From positions 1,966,291 to 2,011,409 of the forward strand of contig NC_090614.1 in NCBI RefSeq assembly GCF_004359215.1: 45,119 bases of DNA, written 5' to 3'. The notes beneath the pieces are model-generated. The model was not told where the DNA came from, did no database searches, and saw nothing but the letters and a program-made list of their open reading frames with translations. The position numbers and the translations under genes were made by a program. Shown here piece by piece: positions 20,598 to 33,174 of this stretch (position 1 is the first letter of the stretch; each line of letters starts with the position of its first letter). The stretch comes from Bremia lactucae (Eukaryota; Oomycota; Peronosporomycetes; Peronosporales; Peronosporaceae).

Positions 20598-21230
20598 CTA
20601 GCAGAAGTACCGTTGTGAGAAGAAATAGGGGTACAGTACCGCCCCCACAATTTCTTTCACACGCAAGCAGTCGTAATTAATTCGCTGCGACCGCTGTTTC
20701 ATCGCATCGGAATGCAGATGAATGCGGCGCAAAGATTTCGCCTCGTATTGGTCGGGCGTTTCATTTGAACGCAACACGACCGGGATCGGGAAAATACGCC
20801 AAAGCGTTTTTCCCTGAACCCTCCATGATTTAAAGACGCCATAATAATTATGTGCGTCTGCAAGAGCGCGCTCTAGGAGCGACGCTCTTGGCACATTTAA
20901 ACGAGCCATTTAGATGGAGGGGACATCGGTGATATGCCACCCGGCACATAGCCATGTTCTGAACGACTGGCTTGTGACACCGACTAAGCACGTTCACGCG
21001 TCGTCGGCGGAGCGTTAGGCTCAGAATGCTCTATGTCAGAAACATTATGGATAATGGTCTGAGCATAAGGCGTTGTGGTTTTACCCAATGAAGAAGCGGC
21101 TGCGCTTTTATTGGCAGCGCTCTCATTAACTGTCGCTGCGCTATCCAGCGTGTGTGTCTAAGTAGAGCGTGGCCGCTTTACGACGTGCCCGCCTACACAG
21201 TATCAGTAGCCTTTTTTGTGTAAAAAAGAA
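20598..21230 (-). pseudogene. Unassigned protein fragment, probably retroelement-derived
   Basis: A 103-codon frame starts at the ATG at 20909 (MARLNVPRASLLERALADAH) and ends at 20598. Upstream on the same strand, up to about 21230, low-complexity serine/alanine/threonine-rich coding-like sequence (SAANKSAAASSLGKTTTPYA) is interrupted by stops. The fragment has no domain I recognise. Its place beside pol fragments suggests a gag or accessory remnant, but this is inference. Confidence 0.35.
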
Positions 21231-21625
21231 GATTTGGCGAAAAACAATTTACCTTTGCCTCGAGGTGGTTGAATCCATCGCTTCATATCCGCATCGCTTT
21301 TTTAGAATGGATTTTATTGTGCTTTGATTAAAAGGCTTTGGTCGATTAAATATTTGCTTTGCCCAAGCGCAAAGCGCAAAGAGCAGCTTCAGTCAAGCGT
21401 GGCAACTCATCGCTTTTCTTTGTTCGTGAGGTTTTGAGAGGTAACTTGCTTTGAGAGTATTTTTCGAGGGGGGTTGGGAAGTTATTTTTGTTGTGTTTTC
21501 TCAGCATCTTCAAATTGCTTTGTGAAAGTGAATAGAATGTCATACTTATTATACCTCACTTTTATGACCACCAATTTTAATCGTAGGGGACACTTGAGAT
21601 TTGCGCGCGCGGATCGGGAGACGCC
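21231..21625. other. Spacer upstream of MCM3
   Basis: About 395 bases between the repeat cluster and MCM3. It holds the initiator-like site at 21556-21563 and otherwise nothing I can support as a gene. Confidence 0.5.
21556..21563 (+). promoter_or_regulatory. Oomycete initiator-like element of MCM3
   Basis: TCACTTTT fits the oomycete initiator consensus TCAYTTYY and lies 62 bases before the MCM3 ATG, a normal distance for oomycete transcription starts. Support is by motif and position only. Confidence 0.5.
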
Positions 21626-24336
<2,711 letters not shown>

Positions 24337-24397
24337 GTACTGCTCGCGTAAAATTAGGTTGATAATTTGAACCGATAATTAGGACTAATTTAATCAA

Positions 24398-24637
24398 TTA
24401 GTGCTTATTATGGTCTACTCCTGAAACTGTGTCGTCTTGCTGGTTATACTTGATGAGCGTCGTCTCGATGTACTCGTCCATGTTTTGATAAGGTGCAAAA
24501 TGGCTCCATGGATTCGCCTCTACGTTTTTAATTGACTTGAACGTCGTTGTTTGCTGTAAAGGTTCTTCCGTAGCTCCTCCCCTTTCGACCTTTTTAATGG
24601 ACCTCGACACCTTCGTACAGAGACGTCTAAACAACAT
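24398..24637 (-). CDS. Small basic protein, probably mitochondrial
   Basis: 79 residues from the ATG at 24637. The N-terminus (MLFRRLCTKVSRSIKKVERG) is rich in arginine, lysine and serine with no acidic residue before position 18, typical of a mitochondrial presequence. The remainder contains NPWSHFAPYQNMDEYIETTL, a conserved-looking aromatic motif. No family is recognised. The gene converges with MCM3 (61 bases between stops) and diverges from the TauE/SafE gene (116 bases between starts). Confidence 0.55.
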   Translation of the reverse strand: MLFRRLCTKVSRSIKKVERGGATEEPLQQTTTFKSIKNVEANPWSHFAPYQNMDEYIETTLIKYNQQDDTVSGVDHNKH

Positions 24638-24753
24638 TATAGAGTGTAGCCAAGTGCGAGGATTATTTCGCGAAAAAACGTGGGAGATCTTTCACGTAAT
24701 TCTACGTTTATAACGAAAAAGTATCTTTAGTAAAATGGTTTTAACTTTTAAAG

Positions 24754-25887
24754 ATGCTTTCTATTGCACTTCGTCGTACCAGGAGCCACAGTCTCTCCGG
24801 CCGTCGCGTGCTATGCTCGGCTCCAAAAGACCGCACAACCAGTCTTTCAATACCGCTTGGTGTAGGAGTGGCCACAGGCACGACATTAGACTCACATGGG
24901 TTCGCTCGTCTTGTACCGATGTAACCTTGCAACTTTGTGTAGGTGGCGTGGCAGGAGTGATATCGGCGCTGACAGGCGTGGGGGGAGGCATTATTCTAAT
25001 ACCTGTAGGTAAATTATTTAATGGGCGCCAAAGAAAAAGCCTTTTTAACTAATTTTTCCGTTCAGGCGATGGCGAAATTCACCTCCTTACCCCAGCAAGC
25101 GATTAATGGCACATCAATAGGTGCAGTTGCAATTGCTGCTTCTGTGGGCGCGTATAATTACCTCGAGTCCGGAGCATGCAATGTTCCGTTGGCACTTACC
25201 ACCACAATCCCAGCAATCATCGCAGCAAAGTACGGCGTCCGTACAGCTCACCGTCTTTCAAGCAAAATTTTGTCGTTTGTCGTGGGTTCAGCCATGCTCT
25301 TATGCTCACCATTGATTTTTTTGAAAAATTCTTCATATTTGCCAAAATGGAGCGATCGTCACGATCCGTTGGATCTCCAGTTTTACGTATTGCAACAAAA
25401 GGATCTCGAGGCAATACCTCAATCAAATCATGATAAGCTAAAGCACGCGACGATTGCAGCCAAGTCTGCAGCCGTATCAAATAGCTACATTGAGCAAGTA
25501 AAAAGCAATTATGCACAATTTGCAATCGTAAATGTCAAGTATGTGGCAGCAGGCATAGCAGCGGGATATATCTCGGGACTCTGTGGATTAGGAGGTGGGA
25601 TACTCATCACATCGTACCTCACAGCAGCCAGTGATATGCCACAATCCACGATCATTGGCACTTCGCTTCTATCCATCGTCCCAACCGCAGCATCATCGAC
25701 AGTATTTAATTTACGAGCCAAGTCGATTCATCTCCCTACTGCAATTCGCATTGGAAGCTCGCTAGCAGCTGGAGTGTACATTACGTCCAAGTACATTACT
25801 CACGAAATGCCGGAAGACCTGTTGCGTGGCATTTTGAGCTCAACACTAGGGGCTGCGGCCCTAGTGATGATTTGCCGTGCCCTGTAA
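24754..25887 (+). CDS. TauE/SafE-family membrane transporter
   Basis: Predicted exons 24754-24859, 24943-25004 and 25066-25887 give 329 residues. Intron 2 (25005-25065, GTAGGT to TTCAG) is clear; intron 1 (24860-24942) is chosen because it joins an N-terminus rich in arginine and serine (MLSIALRRTRSHSLSGRR), perhaps an organelle presequence, to the first transporter motif in frame. The family is a duplicated multi-helix carrier: the first half has ALTGVGGGIILIP (44-56) followed by TSLPQQAINGTSIGAVAIAA, the second has CGLGGGILITS (GLGGG 230-234) followed by GTSLLSIVPTAASS. Members move sulfite, sulfonates or related anions in bacteria; the substrate in oomycetes is unknown. An alternative ATG at 24735 is in frame with exon 2 but gives a poor N-terminus. 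Confidence 0.8.
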
Positions 25888-25959
25888 CCTTTGTATTATT
25901 AGATAGGTACCCTTAAAACGGGCATTTCCTATAAAGTGGGTACAATTATGACGGTCAAT

Positions 25960-26515
25960 TTATTTTTTTATTGTCTTTCTCTCATATACGGGCGCCAAGG
26001 TAATTAAATTGACGCCAAAAATTTCCACATAATCTACGGTCGGAATACCCCAGCTCGTGGTCATTTGGACAAACACACGTCGCAAGAGGATTCCCGACTG
26101 ACCGTTAATTGTCGTCAATGCCAAAATATTGCCGTGCTTGTCAAGACGCAAAATACAGTCGCGGTCGCGCAACGACGCAATCATGGCCATGTATTCACCA
26201 GGTGCATCGGATGGTCTAGTCGTCACACCGTACGCCGTATTCCGCTCAATCATGTTGAGATCTTCTCGCGGATTGCCATCTTTTTCGTACATGATCCAAT
26301 ACACTTGAATCGGTGTCGTTGCATCGAGCGACTTGCCGTCCGATGACTTGCATCCTGCGTAGACCACCGTGTTGGAATTCTACGAAATTCGCAGACAATA
26401 GCGTTAACAATTTGAAATCATCGGTAGTCGAAATATGAGTACGTACGGTGCTTCGTTGGATAATAAAGGCTACATTCGGTTCCTCTTTGGCCACAATTTT
26501 TAAATGTTGGTCCAT
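25960..26515 (-). CDS. DUF4833-like protein
   Basis: Two exons on the minus strand, 26447-26515 and 25960-26379, separated by a 67-base intron (GTACGT to CGTAG), giving 162 residues from the ATG at 26515. The joined product reads through FIIQRSTNSNTVVYAG across the junction, then PIQVYWIMYEKDG, matching the layout of the DUF4833 family (a strand, then an N-x-N-x-V-x-Y motif, then VYW). No signal peptide or catalytic residue is obvious and the function is unknown. It lies 49 bases downstream of the end of the coiled-coil gene on the same strand. Confidence 0.75.
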
Positions 26516-26564
26516 TGGCAATGCTGTCCTGGTATAAGCACTGGCATGGCTACTCAGTCAGTCT

Positions 26565-27041
26565 TTACGATTTTTTTGTTGATTCAAAATAAATCATAGG
26601 ATAGTAGCACCTGATTTGCTTTGTTTGCGGCTTTTTCTGACTCGTTGGAGATTGTACGACCTCATCGCTACTTTCCTTGCTTTCGCGAGTATCTGTAACC
26701 TCGTGTTTATTCTCGGCTGAGACGATTCCAGACGAACTTCGAAGCGGTCTCGTCGTCTTGACCTTATTTGTAGTCTTTTTCTTCTTCTTGCTTAGAAGAA
26801 TGAGCTTCTGCTTCTCGGTAATTAAGGCATCAACACTCGCCAATTCTTTCTCAACTGCTTTGCGTCGCGCCTCGAGCTCTTTGACCTCATCTTCTAACAG
26901 TGACGTCATGTCGTGCTGTTCACGCTTGAGAGCCGCCTCAAGTGCCTTAATTTTACTCTCGCGCTCATCTAACTCGCTCTGCAGCGCGCTCACCACAAAG
27001 TGTGCCTGTTCTGCCGTCTCATTTCCCCAAAACCAACTCAT
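26565..27041 (-). CDS. Short coiled-coil protein
   Basis: 158 residues, single exon, ATG at 27041 (MSWFWGNETAEQAHFVVSAL). Residues 17-80 form a strong coiled coil (LDERESKIKALEAALKREQ, then EVKELEARRKAVEKELASVD). A lysine run (SKKKKKTTNKVK) and a low-complexity serine/glutamate tail follow. No family is recognised. The frame may be spliced near its 3' end, because the last 18 residues lose the low-complexity style, but no junction is certain. Confidence 0.65.
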   Translation of the reverse strand: MSWFWGNETAEQAHFVVSALQSELDERESKIKALEAALKREQHDMTSLLEDEVKELEARRKAVEKELASVDALITEKQKLILLSKKKKKTTNKVKTTRPLRSSSGIVSAENKHEVTDTRESKESSDEVVQSPTSQKKPQTKQIRCYYPMIYFESTKKS

Positions 27042-27330
27042 GCGTAATTACTCTCTCGAATATCATATTTTGGTCATGTCACTAAAACAAGAATAAATAA
27101 TTTGAGATTTTCAAAAACTCCACAACCAACATCTTAAAAATCGTGACCCAAACAACTTCGGCGTCCATTCACTGCATATGATATGATATGCGTACAAGTA
27201 TGTGAATTCCATTACGATCAACACAAAAAAATGCGTGAAGGTATTATAGATTAGGTCTATACATTGGCACAAGTACTATCTTCTATAAAAGCTCTTTTTT
27301 GATTATGTGTAAAGATATGTCTTTTTCCCA

Positions 27331-28340
27331 CTATCGAAACTTTCGAGATTCAAAATTTCGAAAATGGGAAACAGCGCGGTCGTCCGAGGCCTTGTCATTG
27401 CGAGCTAAAAAGCGCAACAAGCACACATGAGCACAGCAACAAACAGAATAACAAATTCACTACCTTGATGAGATCCTCGTGTCCGTTGCTCATCTGACAA
27501 ACAATACACTTAATAAAACCGAATGGCCAACACAAATCTCCTCTTTTTCACACCCGTACCTTTGTTTGAATTCTTCAATTCCGTCACAAAATCAGCTCTG
27601 TGTCGATTAAAATCAACACTAAAATTTCCTGGAACGAAGGATTTCGCAAGTCCTCCGATCGCATCCAACTTCGCTTCAGGTTTCAATTGATTTGCTTCCA
27701 ACGCTCTTTGAGTCGCCGTTTCCGTCTTTTTTGCATACGAAGCAGGTAGCTCTACCTCAGCAATACCCGCATTTCCCATTAGCATGCCACCCTCTGCCGC
27801 TTCATCATTATAATTCATGCTGCTCTGCGATGATAAATCAGGCTTTAAGTATTCCGGCAGCTCAAATAATTTATCTTCTGCCGTTTTGAGATCCATAACT
27901 CGCTCGCTCGCGTCGTCATTTAAAATGCCTTTTGACAGTTTTTTTTCCCGCAGCCTCTCTTCGATAAACTTGTTCATGCGCTTCTCGTGCTGGTCCTTTT
28001 CGGTCGTGGTACTCTGACCCGTGAATTGTCCGTCGAGCAACGTCAGTAGTTTTTGATTGGTTGATTTGTCCACATTTGGATCAAGTAACCCATACTGAGT
28101 CGCTTCGGCGGATACCGTGGCCTTCTTGAGTAATCCCGTCGCTGGTTTGGGTCCGTGCTCTTCCCTCAGTACCTGGTCACGCAGTCGCTGGTCCTCGCGT
28201 AACTCTTCAATAGAGCGCTGGAGATGCTCCTCGTCATCAGATTCTCCATTTATCGTAGTTTTGGGGTCGCCCCAAGTCCGACGAGACCGCTTACAGCCAC
28301 ACCTTGATTGCTTCACCTTTTTTTTAAAGCTCACCTCCAT
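27331..28340 (-). CDS. TLS1/C9orf78-family spliceosomal protein
   Basis: Three exons on the minus strand: 27560-28340, a 30-base micro-exon 27464-27493, and 27331-27404, giving 294 residues (human C9orf78 is 289). Introns are 66 bases (GTACGG to GTCAG) and 59 bases (GTAGTG to TTTAG), and phases fit exactly. Family landmarks are an acidic/arginine N-terminus, AEVELPASYAKKTETATQRA (from residue 194), the FNRHRADFVTELK segment, and a C-terminus with KASDDRAVSHFRNFESRKFR, matching the family's TDD-containing basic tail. Relatives act in the nucleus with the spliceosome (C9orf78) or in heterochromatin/splicing (fission yeast Tls1). Reading straight through the first intron would replace this tail with an unrelated one. 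Confidence 0.88.
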
Positions 28341-28412
28341 GTCTGCGATCGATTTTCTTAAAATTACACGGTTTCCCTAAAAGACCAGCGATGACTTGAT
28401 TGGTTAGAAAGC

Positions 28413-30072
28413 CTATTTTAAAATTGCACCTAAGCGAATTGCAAGCTTAGGGTTCGGGTCGGTAGGAGCAAAAAGAAGTTCTAGCATGTGCATCAGCTCA
28501 AAGCCGTCAGCGAGCGCTGCGGATACCGTGCGCTCGTTGGGCCGACTCTTGAACCGTGAGATCAACATTTTCGCAACAGCACTCGGAGCCCGATCATTCA
28601 TCGACTTTTTTAACGACGCTTCGACGCGATCTTCTCCATAAAGTAGTATCAGTCGATCTAAAAAGTTGGAACCACCAAAGCTCTTATCCGCAGCAACGTA
28701 CTTGTAAAACAAATTTAATTTACCGCTGCCGAAAGCCTCGTCCATATCTTTTATGTCGAGCCTTAACCAAAGTGCTTTGGGCTTCAATTGCTGATGTTTC
28801 CACATTCTCAGTAAAGCAGTCTGTAAATCCAAGACCGTGCGCTGCGCATAGTGATACAAATTTGCCTTTGTTAGCTCAATGATCAAAGCATTTCACCGCC
28901 CAATTTGCGCGTCAAGATTTTTAACAGCATCTCATCACCTACAATATTAGAATAAAAAAACCTTTGCAGGGCCTGAACCTTATGAGCCCAATAGCTTCAT
29001 ACAAAGGATAACGAATATCCAAAAGGTCAACAACGTCATCCGCAGTATATATATCCTTCCAGGCTTTAAGCTGCAGTCTTTAAAAGAATTCCACGAAATC
29101 GATCTGATACACATTTGCAAGCGCCTTACGAAGCGGTTTATCTTGAAACTGTTCAGTGAGTTTTGCTAGCAATATCGCATCCACGCTGGGGCATTCTCCA
29201 TCCCATTCTGCTCCTTCTGCATGTACATTGAAATCATGAAAAAAATTCCGCTTTCGAAAGCTTCGGATGCGTCAACAATTTGCACGTGTTTCCATAGCCC
29301 ATCCAGACCCACGTTTTCTTTTTCCACATTGTAGGTAAATCACTTCGCAAAGTCTTTATATTTCAAAATTACCGACTAGTTGAGCCTTTGTCATTTGCGT
29401 AATTAAATGACCGTCGCCTTTAATTTTCTCCTCAACACCTGCACCAATGGCTCCGTTTTGGATTAAGCTTATTGAATTGTTCCAAAGCGTTGATCTTTCC
29501 CATTTCAATAGCTGCGTTCAAATCCTCATCACATTTCAGCGCATCGTAGAGCTGCTCGGTCGACCGCTTCGACTTTCTCCAATAATGCTGTTGATTCTCT
29601 TTCAGTCGCTCCATGTACGCAGTTTTTTGCCAGCTTTTTTTTGCTTGATAGATAGCGCTACCACCAAATCTTCGCCGTATTTTGTTGATAGATCTTTGTA
29701 CAGCTCCGATTTTTTAAACTTAGTATTCTTAATAATAATTTCGATCGTCTGCTTCAGCTGAACGCTGTTCGAATGGTCTGTCAGCTGCTGCCTCATCGTC
29801 AACAGGCCAGAGTCCACTTGTGAAGGATGCACATGCTGATCGATCATGTTCCTCGCACCATTCGACCAAAAAGGGTTCGTTCAACTTTCGTCGCTGTCGA
29901 ATGTTGTGTTGTGAGCTTTAGATTGCTTTCTGATCGAGTGAACATCCACAATGGCATGGACATTTTTCACTTTATTGGCCGTTTCCATTCTGAGTTTAGT
30001 TGAGGCTGAGGCACTGGAAGCGATCGAAATAAGAGCAGGCAAGATAGCGAACGGCATGACAATGTCTCGCAT
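28413..30072 (-). pseudogene. Relic of a secreted WY/LWY-like effector
   Basis: An ATG at 30072 opens a signal peptide (MRDIVMPFAILPALISIASS) followed by an acidic-basic linker ending in FDSDES at a TGA (29881-29883). The same frame continues past the stop with helical repeats (SELYKDLSTKYGEDLVVAL) and then breaks by frameshift near 29610. Further down, the strand carries the same style of repeats: DDVVDLLDI near 29040, and an open block at 28886-28413 with FLDRLILLYGEDRVEASLKK. The recurrent L-x-x-x-Y-G and tryptophan/leucine spacing resembles WY/LWY modules of oomycete RXLR effectors, but no RXLR motif is visible. At least one in-frame stop and several shifts make it a pseudogene. Confidence 0.55.
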
Positions 30073-30784
30073 TGTAAACTCGTAACGGTTTTTAAAAAAA
30101 AATAATGCATAAAAGCGAATTGTAAAAACCACCCGCTTGCGTAATGTATACATCTGTTTGTTTTACGGCAGCGATGTTGCAAACGTGGCACAGAATTGAC
30201 AAATAGCCACGATGGCGACAAGATTGCCGATTCGAGGAAAAGATGGTCCTTTTTACTGTAATGTATACTTTTTCAAGTCTAAGGCGTTTCGAAAATGGCT
30301 GTTCTAATGACTAGATTGGCCAAACGTCGATCCGACACATTCTAGTCGTGTAAGCGCGATGCAATGCGGCGATTATAAAAATCCCGCTATATTATACGAG
30401 CTAAAAGGACCGCTCTTACAAAAGCATGTCGGCTCGACAAGCAAGTGATACATGCCCAGAGCTGGTCACTCTTCGCTGTAGTAAAACCCACACCGATAAA
30501 TTGGTCGAGATGAAACTTTCTCGTCTGGCTATAGCCACTGAGCTCTGCACGGTACTGTCCTTCAATTCCTTTTAGTCTCGCAAGAAATTAATTCTGACAA
30601 TTCGTTTTCGAGCGCACTGGGTATCAAATACACTCGACGTGTTAAATTCATTATTACCGTCAATACAATATGACAAGCCTGGTCGGTCTCCCCACATTTT
30701 ACATGCAGTTCATTACAAACCCTCGACACTTTCGACGAAGTCCGAGCACCCACGCATTAAGCACGAGCCACAGTCGTGAAAAGC
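30073..30784. other. Spacer with no supported gene
   Basis: About 710 bases between the effector relic and the PH-domain gene, which point away from each other, so both promoters should lie here. Short open frames have no ATG or no protein-like composition. Confidence 0.5.
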
Positions 30785-31771
30785 ATGGCGCCTACCATGT
30801 CCGCCGCATCTTCGCGCACGCCGTGGCAAGCGCCAGACCGCTGCAGCAATGTGTACGAAGCCGAGGTGCCGACCATGATGGACGAGAGTCTCATGCTCCG
30901 TCCAAGCCTCTTGGCCTTCCGTCCGTCCCGAGTCGTACGAATGTCGCAACAACAGCACCAGAACATCGTATACAAGGCGCAATTGCTCCGTCGGCACGAC
31001 GAATGTCCGTCTGAAACAAGTGGCTACGATAGTAGCGACACGGAAAACTCCGATGCCGAATATCATGCCCCAAAGCGCGATACTACTATCGTAGAAGACG
31101 ACGAAGAGAACGAACGTCTTCGGAAACGTGGGTACCGCTTGGACCGCGCGGAATCGGCTATTGCAATCATGGCGTTGCCTGCGTGTGGCCCAATTCCACT
31201 CCTCGAGCGCATGGACAGTGAAGACGAGCATAATGACGTTGACACGATCATTTGTGACCCGACAAAACTTCCACGAACGCTTCTAGTGGACGAGAATAAC
31301 TTCACAATTTCGCGAGAGACCGTAATGGTGCGTGCGGCGACCGTGCCACGTGGTGGCGTGATTAAAGCGGGCTTGCTATTCAAGCAGGGCTTTGGACTGC
31401 GATCAGGGGGCTGGAAGGTTCGATACGTGGTGCTCACGAGTGCCAAGATGACGTTTTTTCGGGAAGAACACGGCCGAAAACGTGGAGAAATTGACTTGGC
31501 CAAGTGCACGGCCAAGAGCATTGAAATTATGCCACGGGATTCGGTGTTTGATGGATCGCAAGCGACCATGTGGCGAGTGGCGATTCGTGGCAAAAAGGGC
31601 CGCGTCTTGCTCAGTGCGTATACTGAGAGCGAGATGAAAGAGTGGCTAAGGTGTTTACATGTGGCGATCGCGTCGCAGAACTTTGGCCGTTTTACGGATT
31701 TTGCGAAACCCAGTGGTCCGTTTGTATCGGAAAAGAGTGGTCGATTGCTTAGATCGTCGGGGGTTATGTAG
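30785..31771 (+). CDS. PH-domain protein
   Basis: 328 residues, single exon. The frame opens at a GTG nine bases earlier; I use the ATG at 30785 (MAPTMSAASSRTPWQ). Residues 1-185 are largely disordered, with a serine/aspartate-rich acidic block (SGYDSSDTENSDAEY). A pleckstrin homology domain occupies about 191-297: GGVIKAGLLFKQG at the first strand, GGWKVRYVVL, and the invariant tryptophan of the C-terminal helix at 287 (EMKEWLRCLHVAI). Such domains bind phosphoinositides or proteins and recruit the host protein to membranes. The basic run near SGGWKVRY would suit phosphoinositide binding (inference). No second domain is present. The 172- and 240-codon frames on the opposite strand are shadows. 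Confidence 0.88.
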   Translation: MAPTMSAASSRTPWQAPDRCSNVYEAEVPTMMDESLMLRPSLLAFRPSRVVRMSQQQHQNIVYKAQLLRRHDECPSETSGYDSSDTENSDAEYHAPKRDTTIVEDDEENERLRKRGYRLDRAESAIAIMALPACGPIPLLERMDSEDEHNDVDTIICDPTKLPRTLLVDENNFTISRETVMVRAATVPRGGVIKAGLLFKQGFGLRSGGWKVRYVVLTSAKMTFFREEHGRKRGEIDLAKCTAKSIEIMPRDSVFDGSQATMWRVAIRGKKGRVLLSAYTESEMKEWLRCLHVAIASQNFGRFTDFAKPSGPFVSEKSGRLLRSSGVM

Positions 31772-33174
31772 ATATTGGGAAACAAGCTAGGATGAAACGA
31801 GAGCTGTCGTCGCTGTAATTTATGGAAACGTGGGAGCGGTGCAGTCGAATTGGTGCGACTTTAGATCTGGAATCTTTGGATTGGAAGTGAGCAGGAACAA
31901 GCTTTTTTTGTATAAAGGATTTAGCCGAAACTTCTTAATCGGAAAGCCTACAAGCACGAGGCACGAGGATCTTTGGTTTGATTCAGGTAGCAAAGCTGTA
32001 GATAGCGTAATATTGAACTCTATAGACGTAGTTTTGCAAGTGTTTCGTGCGACACTGGGAGCAGATTTTGAGCCTTCGTTAAAATTTGAATATGCTTTCC
32101 GAAGGGGTAGACCCTTCGTTGGTGCCAAAATATTGTCGCATCGACCCAAAAGACGATAAAGAATCATTCCGGCAAGCATTTGGCTGATCAGGCCGGTTTC
32201 TACGCTTTGTGGCAGACGACAACGGTACGTCTAGTAGACCGCGCTATAATTGAGGCTCTGAAGTGGAGGTAGATGGTGCCGAAAGACGTCGATAATCATG
32301 GAAAATTATACGATTTACATTTGTACTCGAAATGACGAATGTTGACGCTCGCCCTTTCACTAAGTTTCACTAGGGTGAAGCTAAAAATATTGCCGAGCGG
32401 TCGAATCTCCATCAAGAGATTCCGAAAGGTTGGGCAATATTAAACTCTGATCCTCTGGCACTTTTCGCCGCATTAAAAAAAAAATGATGCAAATGGTCCG
32501 AGAAGTCTGCCGGGAAAAGGTCACTTTGGACGATAGAATGCTCATTTTGAGTGTAGTGATTGATAACAAAAGTGTCAAAATTAAGTAAGGTCCATTTAGG
32601 CCCATTCAAAAGATTTTTTGCGCAGGAACGAATGGCTAAGGTGGACATTTGGTAATGCGTTATAATCACGAGAGGTTTGAAAAATGATAGAGCCCGGAAT
32701 TGCTGTGACGGTGGACTAATAAGTGCAACTTTTTTATAATACGATAACTTCTCTCTATTTGCAGAACCGGTGAAGCAACTCGTATCTTTAGTGCTTTAGC
32801 CACCTTATTCAAAGCTTCGACAAGGCTTCATAACAGTCGGTGCTCGTTTTCCTTAGAGTTTGATAGCTGCTTGACTTACTAAATTATCATGCAGCCTTCA
32901 AATTTCAATAAAGCAACTACTTGAATATTTGAATGATCGAGTTGATTCATACGTTAGAAATTATTGCAGTAGCAATCTTAAGCCTCCAACTTAACTGCGA
33001 AGTACCCGTAGCGTACAAGCGTCCTCCCATGCTATTCAGTTGAAATCTCCGGTCGTTATTTCGGCTTTCCAAGTCGCAGGATCTAATTATAGTCTCCCTT
33101 GACGCACCACCTTGACAAAACATATATAAAAAAGCTGCAATAACACCTGTCTAAAATTCAATCAGCACTGGACC
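31772..33174. other. 1.4 kb spacer with possible decayed coding sequence
   Basis: Both strands are open at 31820-32180 for about 110 codons without a convincing start on either, and coding-like pieces continue in other frames to about 32700. I cannot assign a family. The arrangement is compatible with an old transposon or a dead gene. A TATA-like TATATAAAAAA (33123-33133) lies about 40 bases before the next gene. Confidence 0.35.

Noticed and set aside
30713..31231. 172-codon minus-strand frame
   Set aside because: Antisense shadow of the PH-domain gene's disordered N-terminus.
31063..31785. 240-codon minus-strand frame
   Set aside because: Exactly antisense to the PH-domain gene and rich in serine and arginine, as expected for a mirror of acidic coding sequence.
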